Origin: an uncultured Pelagibacteraceae bacterium | GTDB lineage: Bacteria; Pseudomonadota; Alphaproteobacteria; Pelagibacterales; Pelagibacteraceae | Direction of reading: 5' to 3' | DNA length: 34,000 bases | NCBI GenBank assembly: GCA_902572925.1 | Contig: CACGHT010000006.1 | Span: 1 to 34,000, forward strand | Part shown: one piece after another, positions 22,444 to 30,408 of the stretch | Numbering within the stretch: position 1 is the stretch's first letter | How the letters are laid out: every line of letters starts with the position of its first letter | The notes under the pieces: model-generated | What the model saw: only the letters and a program-made list of their open reading frames with translations | What the model was told of the DNA's origin: nothing | Database searches by the model: none | Position numbers and translations under genes: made by a program

Positions 22444-24219
22444 ATGACGAAAATGACAACAGAAGAAGCTTTTGTAAAAGTTTTACAAATGCACGGCATA
22501 GAACATGCTTTTGGAATAATAGGTTCAGCATTCATGCCTATCTCTGATATTTTTCCTGATGCAGGTATTACTTTTTGGGATGTAGCTCATGAAACGAATG
22601 GTGGACTAATCGCTGATGGTTATACAAGATCTACAGGTAAAATGTCTATGGTCATTGCACAGAACGGGCCAGGCATCACTGGATTAGTAACCCCAATTAA
22701 AACTGCTTACTGGAACCATACACCATTATTATTAGTAACACCTCAGGCAGCAAATAAGACTATGGGTCAAGGAGGTTTTCAAGAAGTAGAGCAAATGAAT
22801 TTATTTAAAGATATGGTTTGTTACCAAGAAGAGGTTAGAGACCCATCAAGAATGGCTGAAGTTTTAAATAGAGTAATTGAAAAAGCAATAAGAGGTTCAG
22901 CGCCTGCGCAAATTAATGTTCCAAGAGATTATTGGACACAAGTTATCGATATTGAATTACCACCAATAGTAAGATTAGAAAGACAAGGTGGAGGAGCAGA
23001 GGCAATAGATAAAGCTGCAAAACTTTTATCAAATGCGAAATTTCCAGTTATTTTATCTGGTGCAGGAGTTGTAATCGGTGGTGCAATTGAAGAAACAAAA
23101 AAACTTGCAGAAAAATTAGACTCTCCAGTTTGTTCTGGCTATCAACACAACGATAGTTTCCCAGGAAGCCATCCATTAGCTGTAGGACCTTTAGGATATA
23201 ATGGGTCAAAAGCTGCAATGGAATTAATTTCAAAAGCAGATGTTGTTTTGGCTTTAGGAACAAGACTAAATCCATTTTCAACACTTCCAGGGTATGGCAT
23301 AGATTATTGGCCAAAGAAAGCAAGCATAATTCAGGTTGATATCAATCCTGATAGAATTGGTTTAACTAAAAAAGTAACTGTTGGAATAAGCGGAGATGCA
23401 AAATTAGTTGCACAACAAATATTTGATAAGTTATCATCTAATGCAGGTGATACGGATAGACAAAAAAGAAAAGACTTAATTCATCAAACAAAATCTGCAT
23501 GGTTACAAAAATTATCCAGTCTAGATCATGAAGATGATGATGAAGGAACAGTCTGGAACAAAGAAGCAAGAGAGAGAGATAAAGATAGAATGTCACCAAG
23601 ACAAGCTTGGAGAGCAATTCAAGCTGGAATGCCAGAAGATGTAATTATCTCAAGCGATATTGGAAATAATTGTGCAATTGGAAATGCTTATCCAACTTTT
23701 GAAAAGCCAAGAAAATATTTAGCTCCAGGTTTATTTGGTCCTTGTGGTTACGGTTTTCCGTCAATACTTGGAGCAAAAATTGGATGCCCAGATACACCTG
23801 TGATTGGTTTTGCAGGAGATGGAGCATTTGGAATTAGTATGAATGAGATGAGTTCTTGTGCTCGTAAAGAATGGCCAGCAATTACTATGGTTATTTTTAG
23901 GAATTATCAATGGGGTGCAGAAAAAAGAAATACAACATTATGGTTTGACAACAACTTTGTAGGAACAGAACTAGATCCAGAATTAAGTTTTGCAAAAGTT
24001 GCTGACGCATGTGGTTTAAAAGGAGTTACTGTAAAAACTATGGAGGAAACTACGGCAGCAATTAAACAGTCTTGTGAAGATCAAAAGAAAGGCATCACTA
24101 CATTTATTGAGGTAATACTTAATCAAGAATTAGGTGAACCATTTAGAAGAGATGCAATGAAAAAACCTTTAAGGGTGGCTGGTATTAAAAAAGAGGATAT
24201 GAGACCGCAGAAAGTCTAA
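22444..24219 (+). CDS. xsc: sulfoacetaldehyde acetyltransferase Xsc
   Basis: A 591-residue thiamine diphosphate enzyme. Xsc signatures are AFGIIGSAFMPISDIFPDAG (about 20-39), DVAHETNGGLIADGYTRSTG with the cofactor-activating Glu, HTPLLLVTPQAANKTMGQGG and VEQMNLFKDMVCYQE. The ThDP/Mg motif begins GDGAFG at about 458 and ends near RNYQWGAEKRN. Length matches the family (about 590). It converts sulfoacetaldehyde plus phosphate to acetyl phosphate and sulfite, the last carbon-sulfur cleavage of taurine breakdown. Related acetolactate synthases lack the MGQGGFQE and NYQWGAEK segments. The downstream SGNH-family gene starts 16 bases later. Confidence 0.96.
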   Translation: MTKMTTEEAFVKVLQMHGIEHAFGIIGSAFMPISDIFPDAGITFWDVAHETNGGLIADGYTRSTGKMSMVIAQNGPGITGLVTPIKTAYWNHTPLLLVTPQAANKTMGQGGFQEVEQMNLFKDMVCYQEEVRDPSRMAEVLNRVIEKAIRGSAPAQINVPRDYWTQVIDIELPPIVRLERQGGGAEAIDKAAKLLSNAKFPVILSGAGVVIGGAIEETKKLAEKLDSPVCSGYQHNDSFPGSHPLAVGPLGYNGSKAAMELISKADVVLALGTRLNPFSTLPGYGIDYWPKKASIIQVDINPDRIGLTKKVTVGISGDAKLVAQQIFDKLSSNAGDTDRQKRKDLIHQTKSAWLQKLSSLDHEDDDEGTVWNKEARERDKDRMSPRQAWRAIQAGMPEDVIISSDIGNNCAIGNAYPTFEKPRKYLAPGLFGPCGYGFPSILGAKIGCPDTPVIGFAGDGAFGISMNEMSSCARKEWPAITMVIFRNYQWGAEKRNTTLWFDNNFVGTELDPELSFAKVADACGLKGVTVKTMEETTAAIKQSCEDQKKGITTFIEVILNQELGEPFRRDAMKKPLRVAGIKKEDMRPQKV

Positions 24220-24235
24220 ATAATTCTCAAAACTG

Positions 24236-25399
24236 ATGATAAGGTATATTACAATCACTTTAATCAGTATTATAACTTCTTTGTATTGCTTTGAGTTTTA
24301 TTTAATCTATTTAGAAAACTTACCTTCAAAAAAAAAAATTAAAATTTACCAAAATCAAACTGGTAAAAAGTTTGACACAAGAAATAAAATTGAGGTTTTT
24401 TTAGATTTAAAAAAAAAACACAGTAATTTAACAAGCACAATTGTTCCAAAATGGTATGCTATACATCAAAAAGTTGATTTGTTACCTTTATCTGGATTGT
24501 CAAATTCATTAACGCTTCATTGTAACGAGAATGGATATTATACCCTTTTTGAGAGTGACAGGTATGGTTTTAATAATCCAGATGACCAATGGGACAGTGA
24601 TAATATTGAATTTTTTATAGTTGGTGATTCATTTGCAATGGGTGAATGTGTTAATAGACCTTATGATTTTGGATCAGTTTTAAGAACTCTTTCTAATAAA
24701 GCTTCTTTAAATCTTGGTTACTCAAGCAATGGTCCAAATATTCAATATGCTGTTATGAGAGAGTATTTAGATAAAAGAGTGAAAAATATATTATGGATGT
24801 ATTATGAGGGAAATGATCTTCAAGACATGTTGGATACATTCAATAATTCAAAAATGATAAAAAATTACCTCAATGATTTAAAATTTTCCCAAAATCTAAA
24901 ATTTAAACAAAATAAACTTGATGAGTTAAATGATATAAACATTAAAAAGCAATTAGATTATCATCAAGAGCGAGAAAGAAGAAAAACAAAATATCAAATA
25001 TTAAGATTCATAAGATTAGATAAAACAAAAGATGCCTTAAAAAAGATAATCAAACCTGTGGAGGAGAAAACTTTTAATAAAAATGATTATTTAAAATTTA
25101 AAAATGTTTTAAATCTAAGTAAAATTTTAGCAAAAGAAAATGGATCAAAAATTCATTTTATCTATTTACCTTCCTATAAAAGACTAAAGGGGTCTAGTTC
25201 TAAGGAAGAAAATATTCAAAGAAAAAAAGTACTCTCGATTATTAAAGAACTTGATATTAGTTTAATCGATATCGAGGTCGAACTTTTATCCAAAAAAATC
25301 GAATATTCAAAAATATTTCCATTTGGAATGTATGGACATTATAATATTGATGGTTATAGAATTATTTCAAATATTATATATGAGAAGATCACAAATTAA
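24236..25399 (+). CDS. SGNH/GDSL-hydrolase-like exported protein, unknown
   Basis: A 387-residue protein with an N-terminal hydrophobic anchor (about 3-26) and the rest outside the membrane. IEFFIVGDSFAMGECVN (about 124-140) is the GDS block with the nucleophile Ser132, NLGYSSNGPNIQYAVMREY supplies the block II-III Gly and Asn, and MYGHYNIDGYRII near the end carries a His and Asp in the place of the DxxH block in changed order. A central basic coiled part (about 225-275) is probably a linker. Family members include acyl esterases of cell-wall polymers and alginate-modifying AlgJ/DltD-like proteins. Downstream of xsc by 16 bases, but with no evident sulfur link. Substrate unknown. Confidence 0.65.
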   Translation: MIRYITITLISIITSLYCFEFYLIYLENLPSKKKIKIYQNQTGKKFDTRNKIEVFLDLKKKHSNLTSTIVPKWYAIHQKVDLLPLSGLSNSLTLHCNENGYYTLFESDRYGFNNPDDQWDSDNIEFFIVGDSFAMGECVNRPYDFGSVLRTLSNKASLNLGYSSNGPNIQYAVMREYLDKRVKNILWMYYEGNDLQDMLDTFNNSKMIKNYLNDLKFSQNLKFKQNKLDELNDINIKKQLDYHQERERRKTKYQILRFIRLDKTKDALKKIIKPVEEKTFNKNDYLKFKNVLNLSKILAKENGSKIHFIYLPSYKRLKGSSSKEENIQRKKVLSIIKELDISLIDIEVELLSKKIEYSKIFPFGMYGHYNIDGYRIISNIIYEKITN

Positions 25400-25416
25400 A
25401 ATTTCTAAAGAACTTT

Positions 25417-25539
25417 TTATAAATCAAGATTAGGCCAATTATTTTTCTTATTATATCTGTCAAGCTCTTTTTTAGTAATTGGTCTAAACAATATCCAGCC
25501 AATAACGATCACTAAAGCTAATAGTATTAATGTTTTCAC
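25417..25539 (-). CDS. 40-residue single-helix membrane peptide (GTG start)
   Basis: Read from GTG at 25539 to TAA at 25417-25419. The product starts MKTLILLALVIVIGWILFRP (GTG read as Met), giving one transmembrane helix, then a short charged tail with KKELDRYNKKN. It begins 5 bases after the stop of the upstream 2-keto-4-pentenoate hydratase-like gene, so translation may be coupled. No ATG is in frame. The composition and position fit a real small gene, but no family is recognised. Confidence 0.5.
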   Translation of the reverse strand: MKTLILLALVIVIGWILFRPITKKELDRYNKKNNWPNLDL

Positions 25540-25544
25540 TTCTT

Positions 25545-26315
25545 TTATCTTATTTTTACTTTAACTGATCCGAGTTTTTCAATTTTTCCTTGATAAATAC
25601 CTTTGCCTATTGGAACTACTCCTACAGTTGATCCAGTAAATACATAGAAACTTTTATTTAAATGTTTTTTTTCTTTTCTTAACTTGTTCAAAACAAACTT
25701 TAACGAGTTCAATGGATTAATGAAAACTGCATTAGTATTACCATTAATATTTTGTTTTGTTTTTTTGTTTGAAATATTCGTATTTAAATTTCCAATATTA
25801 ATTTTTTTGTATTTTTTCTTTTGACCTATCAAAAATTTTACATTCGCTCCAAAATCACTACACAAATCTCCAAATGAAGTTATTCCCTTTTTTCTTTGTC
25901 TGTACCCAACAATTTCAATACAAGGCGCCATATGAGAAATAAATTTAGAGATATTTCTCATCGTAATTATTCCTTTGGAATTAAAAAAAGATCTTTTAAT
26001 TAAATAGCAAACCTCTAACTCAATACCAAAAGTAGTTTTACTAATTTTCACACTTCTACCACTTTTCAAAAAATTATCTTTATAAACAGATGCATAAAAT
26101 GGCTCTTTCTCTTTTAATTTTTTCATCACTGGAATTCCAGTTCCTCCAGCTTTATATCCAATAATAGGTTTTTTAACTTTACTTTCACAAAGTACTCTAA
26201 ATTTATTTGCTTCAGTTAGTTTCTTTGTAAATCTTTTAGGCAACGGCGCAATAATCCTATTATTAAGAAAGGCTTTTACCAATTTATTTGAAGTTCTTTC
26301 AATTAGTGTGTTCAT
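25545..26315 (-). CDS. 2-keto-4-pentenoate hydratase-like protein (FAH superfamily)
   Basis: A 256-residue protein of the MhpD/fumarylacetoacetate hydrolase superfamily. IIGYKAGGTGIPVMKKL (about 51-67), FGIELEVCYLIKRSF (about 96-110, with the Glu-x-Glu metal ligands) and MAPCIEIVGYRQ near 128-139 are characteristic; GSTVGVVPIGKG near 228-239 ends the site. Family reactions hydrate 2-oxo-4-enoates or related diones and decarboxylate 4-oxalocrotonate. The physiological substrate is unknown. The Lys-rich insert between about 160 and 195 is AT-drift. It is upstream of the 40-residue peptide gene and follows the 49-residue peptide gene. Confidence 0.75.
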   Translation of the reverse strand: MNTLIERTSNKLVKAFLNNRIIAPLPKRFTKKLTEANKFRVLCESKVKKPIIGYKAGGTGIPVMKKLKEKEPFYASVYKDNFLKSGRSVKISKTTFGIELEVCYLIKRSFFNSKGIITMRNISKFISHMAPCIEIVGYRQRKKGITSFGDLCSDFGANVKFLIGQKKKYKKINIGNLNTNISNKKTKQNINGNTNAVFINPLNSLKFVLNKLRKEKKHLNKSFYVFTGSTVGVVPIGKGIYQGKIEKLGSVKVKIR

Positions 26316-26354
26316 ATTTTTGAATTTTTTTTTATTTAATAAATAAACTATATT

Positions 26355-26504
26355 TTATGATCCAGAGTTTATCAAACTAAAACCAGCAATAAAGAAGACC
26401 ATCAACCAAACCAAACCTTTTATTAAAAAAAAGGTAAATCCTCCATACAGAATATATTTACCCCATTTACTTTTTGACAAAAAATTTTTGAAATTAGCCA
26501 TCAT
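26355..26504 (-). CDS. 49-residue single-helix membrane peptide
   Basis: ATG at 26504 (or the next ATG at 26501) to TAA at 26355-26357 gives 49 or 48 codons. The product has a basic head (MMANFKNFLSKSKWGKYI) and one long hydrophobic helix (GGFTFFLIKGLVWLMVFFIA, about 21-40). The pattern KWGKYILYGGF...FLIKGLVW resembles small alphaproteobacterial membrane proteins of unknown function. It starts 14 bases after the M23 peptidase stop on the same strand. The next gene downstream begins at 26315, 39 bases away. Confidence 0.6.
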   Translation of the reverse strand: MMANFKNFLSKSKWGKYILYGGFTFFLIKGLVWLMVFFIAGFSLINSGS

Positions 26505-26518
26505 TGAAATAAATTTTG

Positions 26519-27322
26519 CTAATTTAATAACGACATTGGATCGAGTCTAGTTTGAAACCAATTTACCCTAAAATCTAGGTGAGGGCCTGTAGATCTTCCC
26601 GTAGATCCAACCGTGCCTATGATATCTCCTTGATTAATTTGATCACCAACTGATACCATCACATTCTCTAGATGAGAATAAATTGTTGAAATCCCGTGTC
26701 CATGATCCATTATAATTGTACCACCAGTATAATAAAGATCATCCTCGGCCATTGTCACAACCCCAGATGCTGATGATTTAATCATTGTTCCTTTTTTTGC
26801 TGCTATATCAATTCCATAGTGAGGCCACTTTGGTTTACCATTTAAAATTCTCTGGCTTCCATAAACACCACTGATAATCCCTTTTACAGGCATGATAAAT
26901 TGATTCTTAAAAAAAGGTAAATCAGAATTGATTGCTCTAGCTTTCCCAATTTTATTATTTTCCTCTTTTATTCTTTTGTAAACCGACTCAGGTGGTGTAA
27001 CTTTACTTTCCTCTAAGCCATCTATTCTCTGAATATTGTATTTTCTTTTAAGAACTTTTTTAATTATTTTTTCACTTTTTCCGTTTGTAATTTTAGTAAT
27101 AGTTAAATCAAATTTTCTGTCTCTATCGATACCAAATGCAAAATAACCATCTTTAGAAACCTTTACCTCTTTTTTATCTATAATTATTTTAGCAGAAGGA
27201 TCAGTTATTCCTATAATATAATGTCCCTGTGAAAATTTTCCTTTAAACTCAATAGCATTTAAATGAGTTGATATAAAAAAAATTATTAAAAAAAATATTT
27301 TTGGTATTATTTTGCAGTCCAT
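26519..27322 (-). CDS. periplasmic M23 (LytM-type) peptidase
   Basis: A 267-residue exported protein. The signal peptide (about 1-24, MDCKIIPKIFFLIIFF then THLNA) precedes a beta-rich N-domain and the M23 domain at about 150-267. The zinc-site HxxxD is PHYGIDIAAKKG, and the GHG/YSHLENV and GSTGRSTGPHLDF segments follow. The usual HxH is HxD here: His248, Leu249, Asp250 (GPHLDF). This change is seen in some proteobacterial M23 enzymes, and Asp can bind zinc, so activity is possible but not certain. It would cut peptidoglycan cross-links. Its start overlaps the end of the SDR gene by 16 bases; no later Met gives a signal peptide. Confidence 0.85.
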   Translation of the reverse strand: MDCKIIPKIFFLIIFFISTHLNAIEFKGKFSQGHYIIGITDPSAKIIIDKKEVKVSKDGYFAFGIDRDRKFDLTITKITNGKSEKIIKKVLKRKYNIQRIDGLEESKVTPPESVYKRIKEENNKIGKARAINSDLPFFKNQFIMPVKGIISGVYGSQRILNGKPKWPHYGIDIAAKKGTMIKSSASGVVTMAEDDLYYTGGTIIMDHGHGISTIYSHLENVMVSVGDQINQGDIIGTVGSTGRSTGPHLDFRVNWFQTRLDPMSLLN

Positions 27323-28077
27323 CCGCCATCAACTAATAAAGAAGTTCCACTAATCATTGACGCTGCATCAGATGCAAGAAATACAGCTGCACTTGCCACA
27401 TCTGAAAGTTCAGCAAATTTTCCCAAGGGAATGTTCCCCAAAACCTCTTTTTTAAACTTTTTACTTTTCAAAAATTTACTAGTCATTGGAGTAACAACAA
27501 AAGTTGGGCAAACAGTATTTACTCTGATGTTGTATTTAGCAAGATCAATCGACATTCCTTTTGTAAGTCCCTCTAAACCAAATTTAGTCATATTATATAC
27601 ACTTCTAATAGGACCACCAACGTGACCCATTTGAGAAGACATATTTACAATCGCACCGCCAATTTTTTTTCTATTTTTGGACTTAATCATTTTTAAAGCA
27701 CATAATTGAGCAAGATTAAAAGTTGCCATCGTGTTTATCTTAACCAAATACTCCATATTTTTTGTTTTAACTTTGGTAAAATGTTCTGGAATATTATTGC
27801 CTGCATTGTTAATCAGTATGTCTATTTTTGACTGTTTATTTATTATCTCTTTAATTTGATTGTAATTTGTGATGTCACATACATAAGATTTACATTTAGA
27901 TTTTATTTTTTTTATCTTTTTTGAAACCTCATCCAGATCTTTTTTTGTTCTACTTATGATGATCAAATTCGCACCAGCTTCAGCAAGCGCTATTGCACAT
28001 GCTCTACCAATTCCTTTTCCAGCTCCAGTTACCACTGCAGTCTTATTCTTTAAATTGTAGTTTTTCAGATACATCAT
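27307..28077 (-). CDS. short-chain dehydrogenase/reductase
   Basis: A 256-residue classical SDR. TGAGKGIGRA (about 17-26) is the NAD(P) glycine motif, INNAGNNIP (about 88-96) the adenine-site NNAG, and Ser at SSQMG with YNMTKFG (about 161-167) the Ser-Tyr-Lys catalytic set. SGTSLLVDGGWTAK closes the fold, as usual. The substrate is unknown. It overlaps the TerC gene by 4 bases and the M23 gene by 16 bases. Being in a run with a GMC oxidoreductase and next to a TRAP transporter suggests oxidation of an alcohol or hydroxy acid. Confidence 0.9.
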   Translation of the reverse strand: MMYLKNYNLKNKTAVVTGAGKGIGRACAIALAEAGANLIIISRTKKDLDEVSKKIKKIKSKCKSYVCDITNYNQIKEIINKQSKIDILINNAGNNIPEHFTKVKTKNMEYLVKINTMATFNLAQLCALKMIKSKNRKKIGGAIVNMSSQMGHVGGPIRSVYNMTKFGLEGLTKGMSIDLAKYNIRVNTVCPTFVVTPMTSKFLKSKKFKKEVLGNIPLGKFAELSDVASAAVFLASDAASMISGTSLLVDGGWTAK

Positions 28078-28667
28078 AAAAATAATATTTTAATATCAGT
28101 ATAAATCAATTCAATAGCAACAATTAATATTGCTAATAATCCTGCCCAAGCAATCCATTTATATTTTTTTATCCAATTGGATATTAATGTTGCAGCAGTT
28201 GCCATTAGTATAATTGATAAAACAAGACCAAAAATTAATAAATAATAATGGTCTCCAGCTGCTCCAGCAACTCCTAAAACATTATCTAAACTCATGGTAA
28301 AATCTGCTAATAAGATTGTCCAAATAGCTTTTAGGAAACTTGAATTATCAATTTTAATGTCATTTTCATGATCTGAACCCTTAATGACATCAACATATAG
28401 TTTATAGACTATGTAGAGTAGAAGAAGACCACCAATTAATCTTAAACCTGTAATTTGTAATAAATAAGCAGTTAATAAAGTTAAAATTATCCGTAATACA
28501 ACCGCTCCACCAATTCCCCAAAAAATTATTTTTTTTCTTTGCTCTAAAGGAAATTTTGATGCGACCATTCCAATTATGATCGCATTATCACCTGCTAAAA
28601 CAAGATCGATCAAGATAATTTGTGTTAAAATTGTAATTTGTTCTGGAGAGATGAAATCAGCAAACAT
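28074..28667 (-). CDS. TerC family membrane protein
   Basis: A 197-residue integral membrane protein with seven helices. The two family signatures are present: DLVLAGDNAIIIGMVA in helix 1 (about 21-36) and DFTMSLDNVLGVAGAAG (about 121-137), with buried Asp-Asn pairs. TerC/YjbE-type proteins are linked to manganese export and co-translocational metal supply to secreted enzymes in other bacteria; its role here is open. It overlaps SDR by 4 bases and GMC by 1 base, so all three are translated as a unit. Confidence 0.9.
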   Translation of the reverse strand: MFADFISPEQITILTQIILIDLVLAGDNAIIIGMVASKFPLEQRKKIIFWGIGGAVVLRIILTLLTAYLLQITGLRLIGGLLLLYIVYKLYVDVIKGSDHENDIKIDNSSFLKAIWTILLADFTMSLDNVLGVAGAAGDHYYLLIFGLVLSIILMATAATLISNWIKKYKWIAWAGLLAILIVAIELIYTDIKILFL

Positions 28668-30277
28668 TAACTTTTAAGTATCATATCAGCACCTTTTTCT
28701 GCAATCATTATTGTCGGTGCATTTGTATTACCTGAAGTGATGTTTGGCATAATTGAAGCATCTATTACTCTTAAATTTTGGATACCTTTGACTCTAAGTT
28801 TTTCGTCAACAACTGCCATATTATCCTGTCCCATTTTACAAGTACCAACAGGATGAAAAATTGTTTGAGTAAAATCTGAACCAGCTTTGACTAATTCTTC
28901 ATCGTCAGTTATATGAACTCCAGGTCTATATTCCTCTGGCTCATATTGTTTGAATGTTTCGGTTTCTAACATTATTTTTCTTACAATTTTTAATCCTTGT
29001 GCTGCAACTTTTCTATCATCATCAGTAGATAAATAGTTCATCTTTATTTTGGGATAAATTCGACTATCATTACTCACTATATTTATTTCTCCTCTACTTG
29101 TAGGTCTTACATTTGCAACAGTTGGAGTAATTCCCTCAAAATCATGCATCGGAGTTACACCTAATATATCTGTACTAACAGGAGATACATGGAATTGTAA
29201 ATTAGGAGTAGCTCTTGAAGGATCACTTTTAACAAACCCACAAACCTGACTAGCTCCCATCGTGACAGGGCCACTTTGATAAAGCAAATATTCAAGTCCC
29301 ATTAAAAATCTTCCAAATAAACTTTCAACTTTTCTATTTAGAGATTTTAAATTTTTGACTTTATAGACTGGTCTAAACATTAAGTGATCTTGTAAATTTT
29401 TACCAACCCCTTTTGAATCATGAACAATCTTTATACCTAAGTTTTTTAGTTTATTAACTTCTCCAATACCAGATACTTGTAAAATATGAGGAGATCCAAT
29501 TGATCCTGCTGATAAAATTACTTCTTTATTGGCATTAACAGTATTAATTTTTTCTCCAGTAAAATAATTAACTCCTATAGCTTTCTTACCTTCGAAATTT
29601 ATTTTTTGAACATGTGCTTTAGTTACGATTTTTAAATTAGATCTTTTTTTTATAGGATTTAAATATCCTTTAGCAGCACTGCATCTAAGTTTTAGTCCTG
29701 CTTTATTGAAGCTTGTTGTGAATTGAAAAAAACCTACACCAAAGTTATCTCCAGTATTAAAGTCATTTGTTTTAGGTATCCCATATTCTTCAGCTGCATT
29801 TTGAAATTCATCAAGTAACTTTAAGTTTATTTTTTTATTTGCTACAGTAATTGGACCACTGTCATTATGAAATTCACTTTTTCCTAATTCATTATTCTCT
29901 GATTTAAGAAAATAGGGCAAAACATTTTCCCAGCTCCAACCATTATTACCTAGTTGTCGCCATACATCATAATCTTCTTTTTGACCTCTAATCCATAAAA
30001 GTCCATTAATCGAGGAGCTTCCACCTAAAGTTTTCCCCCTAGGATATCTTATCGATCTATTATTCATTGTTTCATCAGGTTCAGTTTTAAAACACCAATC
30101 GACTTTTGGATTATGCATAGTTTTAAAATATCCAACTGGAATATGTATCCATGGGTAACTATCTCTACCACCAGCTTCAATTAACAAAACTTTATTCGAC
30201 GGATTTGCAGAAAGTCTATTTGCAAGAACGCAACCAGCAGATCCTGCGCCAATAATAATGTAATCGAATTTTTCCAT
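28667..30277 (-). CDS. GMC family FAD oxidoreductase (choline/alcohol dehydrogenase-like)
   Basis: A 536-residue flavoenzyme. FDYIIIGAGSAGCVLANRLS (about 4-23) is the FAD fold, YPRGKTLGGSSSINGLLWIRG (about 78-98) the GMC signature 1, and VILSAGSIGSPHILQVSGIG signature 2. The C-terminal HPVGTCKMG (active-site His) and NITSGNTNAPTIMIAEKGAD complete the site. Related proteins oxidise choline, aliphatic or polyethylene-glycol-type alcohols. Choline cannot be assigned because no betB is beside it. The gene is divergent from the TRAP operon with 131 bases between, the classical arrangement for a transported substrate and its first oxidase. Confidence 0.9.
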   Translation of the reverse strand: MEKFDYIIIGAGSAGCVLANRLSANPSNKVLLIEAGGRDSYPWIHIPVGYFKTMHNPKVDWCFKTEPDETMNNRSIRYPRGKTLGGSSSINGLLWIRGQKEDYDVWRQLGNNGWSWENVLPYFLKSENNELGKSEFHNDSGPITVANKKINLKLLDEFQNAAEEYGIPKTNDFNTGDNFGVGFFQFTTSFNKAGLKLRCSAAKGYLNPIKKRSNLKIVTKAHVQKINFEGKKAIGVNYFTGEKINTVNANKEVILSAGSIGSPHILQVSGIGEVNKLKNLGIKIVHDSKGVGKNLQDHLMFRPVYKVKNLKSLNRKVESLFGRFLMGLEYLLYQSGPVTMGASQVCGFVKSDPSRATPNLQFHVSPVSTDILGVTPMHDFEGITPTVANVRPTSRGEINIVSNDSRIYPKIKMNYLSTDDDRKVAAQGLKIVRKIMLETETFKQYEPEEYRPGVHITDDEELVKAGSDFTQTIFHPVGTCKMGQDNMAVVDEKLRVKGIQNLRVIDASIMPNITSGNTNAPTIMIAEKGADMILKS

Positions 30278-30408
30278 TAATAGTTGAATTGTTTTTAGTT
30301 TAAGTTATTTAAAAGCTTTTACACTCATATTAATCAATTGTCACTTGTATGAGCTTTGTTTTTCTGATTGTATATCAATGTTAAATTTAACTAACTAGAG
30401 GAATAATA
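30278..30408. promoter_or_regulatory. divergent GMC / TRAP control region with stem-loop
   Basis: A stem-loop can form from ACTCATAT (30323-30330) and GTATGAG (30347-30353), extended across a bulge by AAAG (30312-30315) with CTTT (30354-30357). It overlaps TTGTCA (30338-30343) and TTGTAT (30345-30350), both possible -35 boxes, but no -10 box is at ideal spacing (TATATC at 30371-30376 is the best). AGAGGAATAATAATG is a good ribosome site for the TRAP binding protein. No regulator gene is adjacent. Confidence 0.35.
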
